64,000 nt of DNA from Microbispora sp. H13382 (GTDB taxonomy: Bacteria > Actinomycetota > Actinomycetes > Streptosporangiales > Streptosporangiaceae). The stretch lies in contig NZ_JABBXA010000016.1 in NCBI RefSeq assembly GCF_014161445.1, forward strand, positions 62,001 to 126,000, in the 5' to 3' direction. Positions within the stretch are counted from its first letter, which is position 1, and each line of letters starts with the position of its first letter. Below are positions 46,346 through 55,211 of this stretch, piece after piece. Both the position numbers and the translations under genes were made by a program. The notes under the pieces are model-generated. The model made no database searches and was not told where the DNA came from. It was given only the letters and a program-made list of their open reading frames with translations.

Positions 46346-47386
46346 ATGCATTCGGACAGACCTGTCTTCGTCGTCGGCTGCCCGCGCTCCGGCACCACCA
46401 TGCTGCAGCTCATGCTGCACTCGCATCCGCGCATCGCGGTCCCGCCCGAGACGCGGTTCCTCGTCCCGGCCTACTTCTCCCGCCGGGCGTACGGCGACAT
46501 GCGGCTCGCCGACAACAGGCGCAAGCTGGCGACCTGGATCGCCGAGGGCCGCACCACGAAGTTCCACGAGCTCGGGCTGAGCCGCCCCGACTTCGTCCAG
46601 GCGGCCATGCTCGGCCCGGGCAGCTTCGGCTCGGTCGTCGGCATGGTCTTCAAGAGCTACGCCGAGCGCTTCGGCAAGCCGCGCTGGGGCGACAAGCGGC
46701 CCAGCTACTACCGGCACGTCGAGATGCTGATGCGGATGTTCCCCGACGCGCAGTTCGTCCACCTCGTCAGGGACGGCCGCGACTGCGTGGCCTCGCTCAA
46801 GCAGATGCCCTGGTACAAGGCGGACGCCGTGCACGCCATGGCCAACTGGGCCGAGGCGATCGACTTCGGCCGGCGGCACGCCCGCAAGCTGCCCGCCGAC
46901 AGCTTCTACGAGCTGCGGTACGAGGACCTCACCGCCGACCCGGAGACCGAGCTGAAGAAGCTGTGCGTGTTCATCGGCGAGGACTACGACCCGGAGATGT
47001 GCGAGCCCCGTCACATGGCCGAGCTGGCCGTGCCCAAGCACAAGGTGTGGCACAGCAACACGCACGAGGAGGTGACCACCGCCCACTCGGGCAAGTGGGC
47101 CTCCCGGCTGGAGCCCTGGGAGATCTCGTTGTGCGAGGAGGTGCTCGGCGAGCGGCTCACGGCGTACGGCTACGAGCTGAGCGGCGCGCGCAAGGCCGAC
47201 CGCGAGCACGTCGCGGCGTTCAAGGCGGCGGCGGCCAAGCGCCGCACGGCGCGGCTGCGCAAGTACAACCGCGACCGGCTCACCCGGCTGCGTGAGCCCG
47301 GCCCGATCGCGGCCCTGCTCACCGAGGGGCAGCGGCGCCTCGCCGGCCTCCCCCAGCAGCGCTCCGCCGAGCTGATCCCCCGCTGA
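46346..47386 (+). CDS. Sulfotransferase family protein
   Basis: 346 residues. The PAPS 5'-phosphosulfate loop is VVGCPRSGTTMLQLML (residues 9-24) and the 3'-phosphate site is FVHLVRDGRDCVASL near residue 145, both intact. YELRYEDLTADPETELKKLCVFIG completes the domain. It should transfer sulfate from PAPS to a hydroxyl of a glycan or lipid. It lies 125 bp after the phosphatidyltransferase gene with a GGGGGAGAG ribosome-site-like stretch. The best inferred substrate is the product of the glycan locus. Confidence 0.92.
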   Translation: MHSDRPVFVVGCPRSGTTMLQLMLHSHPRIAVPPETRFLVPAYFSRRAYGDMRLADNRRKLATWIAEGRTTKFHELGLSRPDFVQAAMLGPGSFGSVVGMVFKSYAERFGKPRWGDKRPSYYRHVEMLMRMFPDAQFVHLVRDGRDCVASLKQMPWYKADAVHAMANWAEAIDFGRRHARKLPADSFYELRYEDLTADPETELKKLCVFIGEDYDPEMCEPRHMAELAVPKHKVWHSNTHEEVTTAHSGKWASRLEPWEISLCEEVLGERLTAYGYELSGARKADREHVAAFKAAAAKRRTARLRKYNRDRLTRLREPGPIAALLTEGQRRLAGLPQQRSAELIPR

Positions 47387-47398
47387 CCCTCCCGGCGC

Positions 47399-48010
47399 CT
47401 ACGCGGGTGGAGGGGCGACCGAGGAGCGCTCGATGAGACGGGAGCGCAGTGTGTGGGTCTGCCTGCCGGGCTCGGCCCCCCGCACGATGTCGAGGAGCAC
47501 CTCGGCGGCCTTCGCGCCGAGATCGTGCACCGGCTGCTCGATCATCGTCAGCGGCGGGTCCATGACCGCCGCCCAGGCGCTGTCGTCGAAGCCGATGAGG
47601 GCGACGTCGCGCGGATAGGACAGCCCGGCGGCCCGCAGGGCGCGCAGGGCTCCCGTCACCGCCTCGGTCTCGGTGCAGAACAACGCGGTGATGCGGTCCG
47701 GCAGGGCGAGCATGCGTGCGACCTCCTCGGTCACCCGCTCCTCGACCTTCCGCCCGACCATCACCAGCTGGGGATCGAAGGGGATCCGGGCGTCGTCGAG
47801 CGCGTCGAGGTAGCCGCGCAGGCGCTCGCCGTCGGTCCACAGGTTGCGGGACGCCGCCGCCAGCAGCTCGCGCCGGGTCGCCGGCGGCTCCGGTACGGGC
47901 GGCCCCCACACGAATCCGATCCGCCGGTGCCCGGCCGCGATGAGCCGCTCGACCGCCTCGCGGGCGGCGTCGCGGTGGTCGATGACGACCGCGTCGAGGT
48001 CGAGCGAGGG
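47399..48010 (-). pseudogene. LacI-family regulator, 5' truncated remnant
   Basis: The frame encodes only the C-terminal effector domain of a LacI regulator: DLDAVVIDHRDAAREAVERLIAAGHRRIGFVWG, ALFCTETEAVTGALRALRAAGL, VALIGFDDSAWA and the PPLTMIEQPVHDLGAKAAEVLLD end. The DNA-binding helix-turn-helix and about the first 100 residues are absent. Homology stops at about 48007, exactly where the oppositely oriented TIM-barrel gene begins. An open frame reaches 48112 but upstream of the junction it is antisense of the other gene. Cannot bind DNA as it stands. Confidence 0.82.
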
Positions 48011-48823
48011 GACTTCTCCTACCAGCACCTGCCGTTCGACCGGTTCCTGGACGACGCGGCCGGCCTCGGCCGCGAGGAAGTGGAGCTGTGGGGCGTCGCC
48101 CCCCACTTCCACGTGCCGCAGGTGAGCGACGCCGAGGCCCGCGCCGTACGCCGCCGGGTCGCCTCACGCGGCCTGCGGGTGCGCTGCCTCACCCCGGAGC
48201 AGGTGATGTACCCGGTCAACATCGCCTCGCCCGACACCCGGCTGCGCGCCTCCAGCATCGCGATGTTCCGTCGTGCGGCCGAGCTGTGCGCGGAGCTCGG
48301 GGCCGAGCTCCTGCTGCTGACGCCGGGCCGGGGCTACGAAAACGAGCCGCCGGAGGCGGGGTGGCGCCGCTCCGCCGACGCGCTCGGCGAGATCGCCGCG
48401 CACGCCGCGGCCCTCGGGGTGACGTGCGTGCTCGAACCCCTGCAGCGGGTGGAGTCGAACGTGCTCAACGACTCGCGGGCGCTCGCGCGGATGCTGGACG
48501 AGGTCGCCGCGCCGAACCTCGCCGCCGTGCTCGACACGGTCGGCATGGCGGTCGCGGGCGAGAGCGTGGACGACTACTTCGACGTGCTCGGCGACCGCGT
48601 CCGCCACGTGCACCTGATCGACGGTCGCCCGGCCGGGCACCTGGCGTGGGGCGAGGGGGAACTGCCGCTCGCCGAGTATCTCGCCGCCTTCTCCCGGCGC
48701 GGATACGACGGGTTCATGACCTTCGAGCTGTTCGGCGACGGCACCTACGCCTTCGCCCCCCGGCCCGTCGTGGAGCGCTGCCTGTCCGCCGTACGGGCCG
48801 CCTCCGGCCGGGCCGGCGGGTGA
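48008..48823 (+). pseudogene. Sugar phosphate isomerase/epimerase (AP endonuclease 2-like TIM barrel), N-terminally truncated
   Basis: Homology starts abruptly with GDFSYQHLPFDRFLDDAAGLG and runs through ELWGVAPHFHVP, LLLTPGRGYENEP, TCVLEPLQRVESNVLND, AAVLDTVGMAVAGE, RVRHVHLIDGRPAGHLAWGEGELP and YDGFMTFELFGDGTYA. This is a full xylose-isomerase-like barrel with metal ligands (Glu in LEP, His in HVHLID, Glu in FEL) but without its first strand and start, about 10 residues. An in-frame GTG at 47975 might rescue expression but has no ribosome site. It may be non-functional or weakly active. Confidence 0.72.
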
Positions 48824-48859
48824 GCCCGGGGCACACGGCGGGCCGGTCCCGGGGCGAGG

Positions 48860-51490
48860 TCACGTCACCCTGCGCCGGGGGAGCGGCAGGCGCGACCCGG
48901 TGAACAGCGCGCCGCCGAGAGCGGCCAGCAGGGGGAGCGCCACGATGAGCAGGCCGACGAGCGGCCACGGGACCACGAGCATGGGCGTCTCCCCGGGCCG
49001 CACCAGAACGGGCACTCCGTCGGGCCGCACCAGCATCCAGGCCTCCCTCCGCGAGGGGACCAGGGCCGCGGCGATGCCGGGCGGCAGGCCGGCCAGCACG
49101 CCGGCGGTGGTGCCGAGCAGCGCGATCACCAGGGCCTGGCCCGCGACGACGGCCCGCCTCACCCGCGGGTCCGCTCCCACCGCGGCCATGGTCTCCAGGT
49201 CGGGCCGGGCCTCGACGGCGGCCAGCGCGGTCGCGACGAACGTCATCCCGAGGACGAGCACGGCGGCCGCCACGGCGAGCACGAGCAGAACCACCAGGTC
49301 GTCGGCGGGCCCGCGCCGCGACTCGAGCCGCACCGCCGCGTGGGACGTGACGGCCTCCACCGCCGCGGCGATCCGGTCCGCCGTAGCCCGCGGCGTCCGA
49401 TAGTCCGCCGGGTTCACCGCGAGCACGGAGGTGACGGTGCCGTATCCCTCCTTCTCGATCACCTCCGGCGCGACCACCGCACGCGCCCAGCCCTGACCGG
49501 TGGGCGGCACTCCGACGGCCGGCAGGGAGAGGGAGACGATCCCGCTCAGGGCCGTCGCGTCCCGGCTTACCAGCTGTACCTCGATTCGGTCCCCGTGGAC
49601 GGCCGCGGGATTGAGCACGACGGCCTTCCCGGCGCGCAGCGCCGCCACCGCCCGCGGATCCTCGCGTCCCAGCACGTAGCGCAGCAGGCTCTCGTCCCCG
49701 GCCAGCAGTCCTCCGCTCTCCCCGTCCAGCGTGCGGAACGGCAGATCCCCTCGGGTGAGCGGCGTCGGAAGGTTGACGCCGAGCGGCAGGCCGGCCTTCG
49801 TCGCGAGGGCCCGCCCTTCCACGAGTGGCACGTCCGCCGGCAGTTCCCGCCGTACGGCGGCGCGGACGCGGTCCCACAGCTCCGGTGTCAGATCGGATCC
49901 GGTGACCCGCAACGCGCCTGTCGGGCCCTGCGGCAGGTCACGATCGTTCATCGGCCTCTGCGCGAGCGCGGTCTGCGACGTGATGCCCGCCGCGGTGAGC
50001 ACCACGACCGTGGTCATCACCGCGGCGACGGCGGGCACCGTACGGCCCCTGTTGCGTACGGCGTCCCTTGCTGCGAAGCGGAGCGGCAGGGGGAACCGGA
50101 CGGCGACCCGGCCGACCACCGCGACGAAGGCAGGCACCAGGGCCACCAGCCCCAGCTGGGTGAGCAGTGCCGAGGCGGCGACCCAGTGGACGCCATACCG
50201 GGCGCTCACCGCCGTGGCCGCGACGCCCGCGGCGACGAGCACCGCCCCCAGCAGCGGCCGGCCCGCGCGGTCCCGGCGCCGCTCGCGCCTGCCGGACAGC
50301 ACCGCCACCGCGTCCGTACGGCCCGCGCCGATGGCCGGGGCGAGGGCGGCCAGCAGCCCGGCGACGACGCCGAGCACCGCGATCAGCGCCACCGGAGTCC
50401 ACAGGACGGTGACCGGGCCCGCCAGCCTCTGCGTCCACAGTTCGAGACCGGGCATCGCGAGCGGCACCGCCGCGATGCCGATCGCGGCCCCGGCCACGGA
50501 GCCGGCGACGCCGAAGAACAGACCGTCGGCCAGCGCGATCATGCGGAGCTGCGCGGGGGAGCCGCCCTGCGCGGCGACGAGCGCGAACTCGCGGGCCCGG
50601 CGCCGCCGGCCGACGGCGAAGGCGGGCCCGGCCGCGAGGACGACCTGTAACAGCGCGATCCCGGTCCACGGGAGCACGGGCAGGGTGGAGGAGTCGAATC
50701 TCAGGTCGTAGCGCGGCTCGGCCGCCGAAGCGCGCTCGACCTCCGCCCGGCTGACGACCAGGAGGCCGCGCGCGTTGAGCCGCCGGACGTCGGCCCACGA
50801 CAGCGGGCGCGGTGCGTCCACGAGCCAGCTGTGCGTCATCTGACCCGGATCGGCGAGTTCGAAGGCGGATTCGGGCAGGCTGCCGGGAAAGGCGACGACG
50901 TCGGGCCACATCCCCGTCGTCGCGAACAGGGCGACGCCGACGATCCGCAGCGGCCGCCGGTCCTCCCCGGCGAGGAGCGTCGCGCCCGGCCTCACCTGCG
51001 CGTCGAGCTCCGGGGCGGAGATGACGGCCTCGCCGGGAGCGGCGGGAAGCCTGCCCTCGACGAGCCGGAAGGTGCCCAGGGACATCGGGTCGCGCAGATC
51101 CACCTGCCGGATGGTGCCCGTCTCGTAGCCTCCGGGGGCGAGATAACGGACGAACTGCTGTGACACCGGAATCAGACGGCTGCCGGGGAGGAGCCCGGCG
51201 ACCTCCGCCCGCGTGTACGGCGTGACGTCCGTGCGACGCGCCCCGTGGATCTCCCCTCCCCACACGTCCTGGCTGATCCCCTCCAGCCCGTGGGCGCCCT
51301 GCACCAGCGCGTCGGCCCGGCCGAGTGGATAGTGCCCGTGCTGCTCGGCGAACATGGTGGCCAGGGCGGTCAGCGCGAAGGTGGCCACGGCGACGGGTAG
51401 CGCGAGCATCGCGAGGATCAGCGCGCTGCGTCCCTTGGAGCGCCAGGCGGTGCGGCGGGAGATTCGCAGCGCCGCGCGCAGGCCCCTCAT
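48860..51490 (-). CDS. ABC transporter permease, FtsX-like (MacB type)
   Basis: 876 residues. An N-terminal helix (about 20-45) is followed by a large extracellular domain, then two sets of FtsX-type helices (for example LLQVVLAAGPAFAVGRRRRAREFALVAAQGGSPAQLRMI near residue 290, and VLLVLAVAAAVLVLGMTFVATALAAVE near 740). GIAALLQ-like helices plus DAVRNRGRTVPAVAAVMTTVVVL mark the second repeat. Such permeases work mechanically with an ABC ATPase to export peptides or lipids or signal envelope stress. ATGA overlap with the ATPase gene upstream makes an operon with the PadR regulator. Confidence 0.9.
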   Translation of the reverse strand: MRGLRAALRISRRTAWRSKGRSALILAMLALPVAVATFALTALATMFAEQHGHYPLGRADALVQGAHGLEGISQDVWGGEIHGARRTDVTPYTRAEVAGLLPGSRLIPVSQQFVRYLAPGGYETGTIRQVDLRDPMSLGTFRLVEGRLPAAPGEAVISAPELDAQVRPGATLLAGEDRRPLRIVGVALFATTGMWPDVVAFPGSLPESAFELADPGQMTHSWLVDAPRPLSWADVRRLNARGLLVVSRAEVERASAAEPRYDLRFDSSTLPVLPWTGIALLQVVLAAGPAFAVGRRRRAREFALVAAQGGSPAQLRMIALADGLFFGVAGSVAGAAIGIAAVPLAMPGLELWTQRLAGPVTVLWTPVALIAVLGVVAGLLAALAPAIGAGRTDAVAVLSGRRERRRDRAGRPLLGAVLVAAGVAATAVSARYGVHWVAASALLTQLGLVALVPAFVAVVGRVAVRFPLPLRFAARDAVRNRGRTVPAVAAVMTTVVVLTAAGITSQTALAQRPMNDRDLPQGPTGALRVTGSDLTPELWDRVRAAVRRELPADVPLVEGRALATKAGLPLGVNLPTPLTRGDLPFRTLDGESGGLLAGDESLLRYVLGREDPRAVAALRAGKAVVLNPAAVHGDRIEVQLVSRDATALSGIVSLSLPAVGVPPTGQGWARAVVAPEVIEKEGYGTVTSVLAVNPADYRTPRATADRIAAAVEAVTSHAAVRLESRRGPADDLVVLLVLAVAAAVLVLGMTFVATALAAVEARPDLETMAAVGADPRVRRAVVAGQALVIALLGTTAGVLAGLPPGIAAALVPSRREAWMLVRPDGVPVLVRPGETPMLVVPWPLVGLLIVALPLLAALGGALFTGSRLPLPRRRVT

Positions 51491-52320
51491 CGGGCGCTCA
51501 CCGCGCCCAAGCCGCCCGTGCCCTCCGCGTCGTCCGTGCCGCCCAAGCCATCCGCGTCGTCCGTGTCGTCCGTGTCGTCCGTGTCGTCCGTGTCGTCCGC
51601 GCCGGACGAGTCGGTGATCCGTCCGTCCCTGAGGAAGACGACGCGGTCGGCCCAGGCCGCGTAGCGGGGTTCGTGCGTGACCAGCAGCACGGCGGCCCCC
51701 GCGTCGGCGCGCTGCCGGAGCACCTGGATGATCTCGTCGCCGGTCCGGGTGTCGAGGGCGCCCGTCGGCTCGTCCGCGAGGAGCAGGCGGCGCTCGCCGA
51801 CGAGCGCCCGGGCGATGGCGGCCCGCTGCCGCTGCCCGCCCGACAGGTCGTCGGGGAACCGGTCGCCCAGGTCCGCGAGGCCGATCTCCTCCAGCACCTC
51901 CAGGGCTTCCCGCCTGGCCGTACCGGTCCGGACGCCGTCCAGCTCGCGCGGCAGCGCGACGTTCTCGGCGACCGTCAGCGACGGAATGAGGTTGAGGTCC
52001 TGGAAGACGTAGCCGGCGCTCCGGCGGCGCAACTCCGCCAGCTGCCTGGGTGACAGTGTGCGCAGCTCGCGGCCTTCGAGGAGCACGGACCCCTCAGACG
52101 GCCGATCGAGCCCGCCCGCGAGGTTGAGCAGGGTGGACTTCCCGGACCCGGACGGGCCCATCACCGCGACCAGCTCGCCGGCGTGGACGTCCAGGCTGAC
52201 GCCCCGCAGCGCGTGGACGGCCCCGGTCCCCTCGCCGTGGACGCGTACGACACCGGTCAGGCGGACGACCGGGTGGCCGCCCGGTTCGGGTAACCGGCCC
52301 GGAGATCGGTTTTCGGTCAC
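51487..52320 (-). CDS. ABC transporter ATP-binding protein (LolD/MacB type) with DDT-repeat tail
   Basis: 277 residues from GTG 52320. Walker A GPSGSGKSTLLN, Q-loop VFQDLNLIPSLTVAENVALP, signature LSGGQRQRAAIARAL, Walker B LLLADEPTGALD and the switch histidine in VTHEPRYA are all present. The last 45 residues are a family-foreign acidic tail with D-D-T tripeptides from a 9-bp tandem repeat. The start overlaps the PadR stop (GTGA) and the stop overlaps the permease start (ATGA), so all three are coupled. Confidence 0.93.
   Translation of the reverse strand: MTENRSPGRLPEPGGHPVVRLTGVVRVHGEGTGAVHALRGVSLDVHAGELVAVMGPSGSGKSTLLNLAGGLDRPSEGSVLLEGRELRTLSPRQLAELRRRSAGYVFQDLNLIPSLTVAENVALPRELDGVRTGTARREALEVLEEIGLADLGDRFPDDLSGGQRQRAAIARALVGERRLLLADEPTGALDTRTGDEIIQVLRQRADAGAAVLLVTHEPRYAAWADRVVFLRDGRITDSSGADDTDDTDDTDDTDDADGLGGTDDAEGTGGLGAVSAR
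51552..51605. repeat. 9-bp tandem repeat in the ABC ATPase tail
   Basis: Five to six units of TCCGTGTCG (+ strand), four identical, encoding Asp-Asp-Thr on the - strand. Confidence 0.9.
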
Positions 52321-52853
52321 GGATTCTCCTCGGAGGGACGGGCGAGGACGGCTTCGCAGTGGTCGAGCCAGCGCTGCTCGGCCTCGGCATGGAAGATCGT
52401 CGAGTCGACGACCAGGCGTTGTGCGGCCTCGGCGGAGGCGTCGAGGCTCCGCTTGGCACGGGTGAGCTCCTGCAGGCCCCGCATCGTCGCGGACCGCTGG
52501 GCCCGGATGACCGCCGCCACGTCGACGCCGGGCGTGGTGACGGCCATCGCGAGCTTGATGACGAGCTCGTCGCGGGGCCGGTCGGCCCGGGCGACGGGTT
52601 TGGCGAACCACCGGCCGAGCTCGTCGCGGCCTTCGGCGGTGATGGCGTACCGGACCCGGCCCTGCTCGTCCTGGCCGCCCTGGTCGTCGCGGGCCACCAA
52701 GCCGTCGCGTTCGAGGCGGGACAGCGTCGTGTAGACCTGTCCGATGTTCAGCGGCCAGGTCGTCGCGGTGGACGCCTCGAATTCGGCCCTGAGCTGGTAG
52801 CCGTAGCGCGGGCCCCGGCTCAGCAGGGCGAGCAGGCCGTGTCGTACCGACAT
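52317..52853 (-). CDS. PadR-family transcriptional regulator
   Basis: 178 residues. Winged-helix domain at residues 1-80 (GLLALLSRGPRYGYQLRAEFE, NIGQVYTTLSRLERDGLVARD) followed by the PadR C-terminal helical dimerisation domain (LVIKLAMAVTTPGVDVAAVIRAQR). The start codon lies 2 bp from a perfect 24-bp palindrome, its likely own operator. First gene of a PadR-ATPase-permease operon; PadR repressors of this sort typically sense the transported drug or peptide. Confidence 0.93.
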   Translation of the reverse strand: MSVRHGLLALLSRGPRYGYQLRAEFEASTATTWPLNIGQVYTTLSRLERDGLVARDDQGGQDEQGRVRYAITAEGRDELGRWFAKPVARADRPRDELVIKLAMAVTTPGVDVAAVIRAQRSATMRGLQELTRAKRSLDASAEAAQRLVVDSTIFHAEAEQRWLDHCEAVLARPSEENP

Positions 52854-52855
52854 GA

Positions 52856-52879
52856 ATACTCAGTATGCATACTGAGTAT
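52856..52879. promoter_or_regulatory. Perfect 24-bp palindrome, PadR operator, at a leaderless promoter
   Basis: Half-site ATACTCAGTATG followed by its exact complement, just upstream of the padR ATG (52853). On the - strand CTGACA and CATACT are 17 bp apart, putting the transcription start at or next to the ATG, so the mRNA would be leaderless and the operator would cover the -10 region. Confidence 0.8.
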
Positions 52880-52961
52880 GCCGCTGTCAGCGGATCACCG
52901 GGAAATGACGAACGGCCGGGACCGCGCGGACGCGGCACCGGCCGGAAGCGAGATCAGCGGA

Positions 52962-53168
52962 TCAGCGGCGGATGACCTTGGCGAGGATGGCGACGAAGGC
53001 CGCGAAGCCCAGCCCTCCGACGAGGATGGGCGCCATGACGACCGCGTCGGGATCAGGGCCGGTCAGGTAGCGGATGCCCATGCCGATGAACAGCAGGCCG
53101 CACAGCAGGGACATCCAGTCCGTACGGTGCACCCGGCGCGGGCGCTCGGGCCGGGACTCACGCGGCAC
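52962..53168 (-). CDS. Small two-helix membrane protein
   Basis: 68 residues from GTG 53168, overlapping the end of the PspC gene by 11 bp. A basic Pro/Arg N-terminal tail is followed by two hydrophobic helices (MSLLCGLLFIGMGIRYL and VMAPILVGGLGFAAFVAILA) and a basic end. It resembles small proteins found next to PspC genes in actinobacteria; function unknown, but translational overlap suggests it belongs to the envelope-stress unit. Confidence 0.7.
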   Translation of the reverse strand: MPRESRPERPRRVHRTDWMSLLCGLLFIGMGIRYLTGPDPDAVVMAPILVGGLGFAAFVAILAKVIRR

Positions 53169-55095
53169 GGCGCACCTCCACGTCGCCGAGGCCGGCCTTG
53201 ACGTGCAGCTCGATCGTGGGCGCGTCGCCCTCGACGGGCGCCTCCGGCTCCAGGATGCGGTCGAACCGCACGTCGGTGCCGTCCTCGACCTTGTGGTCGA
53301 TCTTCACCTCGCCCAGCTTGGCCGAGCCGTGCACCTCGACGCGGGCGGTCGCCGGGACGATCACCGTGAGCTGTCCCAGCGACACCGAGGCGTCGAACCT
53401 GACCCGGCCGCCCGGCTTGAGCGCGACGTCGCTGAGGTCGAGCTTGCCCTCGCCGATCCCCAGCTCGTACGTGCCGGGCGACTGGACGGAGCCGACGGGG
53501 TGCCAGACGAAGCTGCCGATCTTGCGGGGGATGCCGTTCATCGTCGAGCTCCCCACCAGTACGAGGGCCACGATCGTCCCGGCGGCGACCAGCCCCGCGC
53601 CCCGGCCGAACCACGTCGCCACCAGCAGGCCCGCCCCGATCGTGACGAGGACCGCCCCGCCGACGACCGGTAGGCCGACCGTGCCTGAGCCGGTCCGCTC
53701 CATGGTGACCAAGATCCCTCCAACGATCAGGGCGAGGCAGATGGTGAGGCCGCCGACGAACGACCGGGGACGCCTGGGCTTCGCCGGCCGCGGGGGCGGC
53801 GGCGTCGGCGGCGTGTAGGGGTCCGGCGCGTAGGGCGAGCCGTAGGGCTGATGAGGCTCCCGCATCGTGTAGGGGCCGTGCGGGGCGAAGGGCTCTCCCG
53901 ATCCGTATCCGTGGCCCCCGGCTCCGTGCCTGCGCGCGCCGTGCCGGGCGTCCTGGGCGCCGCCGGGGCCGTACGCGCCCTCCCGCGCCTCGCGGGCCAG
54001 GTCGGACAGCCGCCGGTAGCCGCCGCCGGCCGGATGCGCGGAGACGGAGGGCCCCGGTGCTCCGGGCGCCCAGCCGTCCGGCGCCCCGTGGCGGTCCGAC
54101 CCCGGGGCGGCCTGGCCGGGAACGTTCGCGCCGGGGGCGACCTGACCGGGGGCGATCGGGCCGGGGGCGTTCGTGCCGGGCGGGGGCTCCGCGGCCAGAC
54201 GGGCGACGGATTCGAAGGGCCGGGTCGGCGGGTCGCCGTCGGCGCGCCCCGCCGCGTCCTCGGCGACGGCCTCCTGGACGAGCGTGTCGTCCGCGACCGC
54301 CTCCATCACGGTCGTGTCCTTCCCCGCGGGCTCCTTCACAGCGGGGGCCACCGGGTCCGGGACGATCGTGTCGTGGATCGCGGTGTCGTCCGCTGCCGCG
54401 CCGGGGCCGGCCGGGCCGGGCTCCGCGGCGTCCGTCACGGGCGCCTGCCCGGCGGCGCCGGGCGGCGTCGGCGCGGGCGTCTCCCGCAGCGGCGTCTCCC
54501 GCAGCGGTGTCTCCGGCGTCGGCGCTCCCGCCCCGGGCACGCCGGCCCCGTACGGCTCCCGCGCGGGCGGCGGAGTGAAGGGCGCGAACGGCGCGAAGCC
54601 CGGGGCGGCGCGGGTCATGCCGCGCCGTCCGGTCGCCCGGTCGGGCATCGACTTGGCCATGGTCAGCAGGTCGACGCCGCGCGAGTGGGCGGCCATCAGC
54701 ACGATGGCCAGCAGCGTGCCGACCACGATCGTGCCGCGGTTGATCCCCCCGGAGGCCACGTTGATGATCAGGCCGAACGCGAAGACCGCGGCGAGCAGCG
54801 CGAGCACGGTCTCGGCGTCGAACAGCCGCCGGGTCCACTGCTCCAGGTGGCCGGGGCCGCCGCCCGGCTGGCGCATCAGCAGGAACGCCGCGACGTACAG
54901 CAGGACGCCGGTGCCGGAGGCGAGGACCAGCACCGCGAAACCGACCCGGAAGAGCACGGGGTCCATGCCCGTGAACCTGCCGAGGCCCGCGCAGACGCCC
55001 GTGATCATGCGACCGTCCCGGGAGCGGCTCAGCACCTTCTCGGGCTCGGGCGGGCCGGCGGGGTCGGGAGCGGGGGTCGATGGTGCCTCGGTCAT
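53158..55095 (-). CDS. PspC-domain membrane protein with LiaF-like C-terminal domain
   Basis: 645 residues. Residues 25-85 are a PspC domain (SRDGRMITGVCAGLGRFTGMDPVLFRVGFAVLVLASGTGVLLYVAAFLLM). Two more helices follow (about 95-150), then a long Ala/Pro/Gly-rich low-complexity region (about 170-430). After it come three helices and a beta-helical C-terminal domain (YELGIGEGKLDLSDVALKPG) like the LiaF/cell-wall-active-antibiotic response fold. It is divergent from the PspC-domain kinase gene with 116 bp between starts; together they likely sense envelope damage. Confidence 0.88.
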   Translation of the reverse strand: MTEAPSTPAPDPAGPPEPEKVLSRSRDGRMITGVCAGLGRFTGMDPVLFRVGFAVLVLASGTGVLLYVAAFLLMRQPGGGPGHLEQWTRRLFDAETVLALLAAVFAFGLIINVASGGINRGTIVVGTLLAIVLMAAHSRGVDLLTMAKSMPDRATGRRGMTRAAPGFAPFAPFTPPPAREPYGAGVPGAGAPTPETPLRETPLRETPAPTPPGAAGQAPVTDAAEPGPAGPGAAADDTAIHDTIVPDPVAPAVKEPAGKDTTVMEAVADDTLVQEAVAEDAAGRADGDPPTRPFESVARLAAEPPPGTNAPGPIAPGQVAPGANVPGQAAPGSDRHGAPDGWAPGAPGPSVSAHPAGGGYRRLSDLAREAREGAYGPGGAQDARHGARRHGAGGHGYGSGEPFAPHGPYTMREPHQPYGSPYAPDPYTPPTPPPPRPAKPRRPRSFVGGLTICLALIVGGILVTMERTGSGTVGLPVVGGAVLVTIGAGLLVATWFGRGAGLVAAGTIVALVLVGSSTMNGIPRKIGSFVWHPVGSVQSPGTYELGIGEGKLDLSDVALKPGGRVRFDASVSLGQLTVIVPATARVEVHGSAKLGEVKIDHKVEDGTDVRFDRILEPEAPVEGDAPTIELHVKAGLGDVEVRRAA

Positions 55096-55174
55096 GGTCC
55101 CATCCTGGCGTCGCCCGCCGTACCCCTGCCATCGGGGGAACCCCTGACTCGTCCCCGACCCCTCAGGGACGGCG

Positions 55175-55190
55175 TCAGGGCATGCCCTGA
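55175..55190. promoter_or_regulatory. Perfect 16-bp palindrome in the divergent PspC/kinase promoter region
   Basis: TCAGGGCATGCCCTGA, 22 bp upstream of the kinase start. A likely operator, perhaps for the cognate LuxR-type regulator acting on both transcription units. Confidence 0.55.
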
Positions 55191-55211
55191 TGCGCTCATG
55201 GCCGGTGACGT

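Noticed and set aside
49340-50650. 436-codon + strand frame opposite the FtsX permease
   Set aside because: Antisense shadow rich in Arg/Gly/Gln, with no family features.
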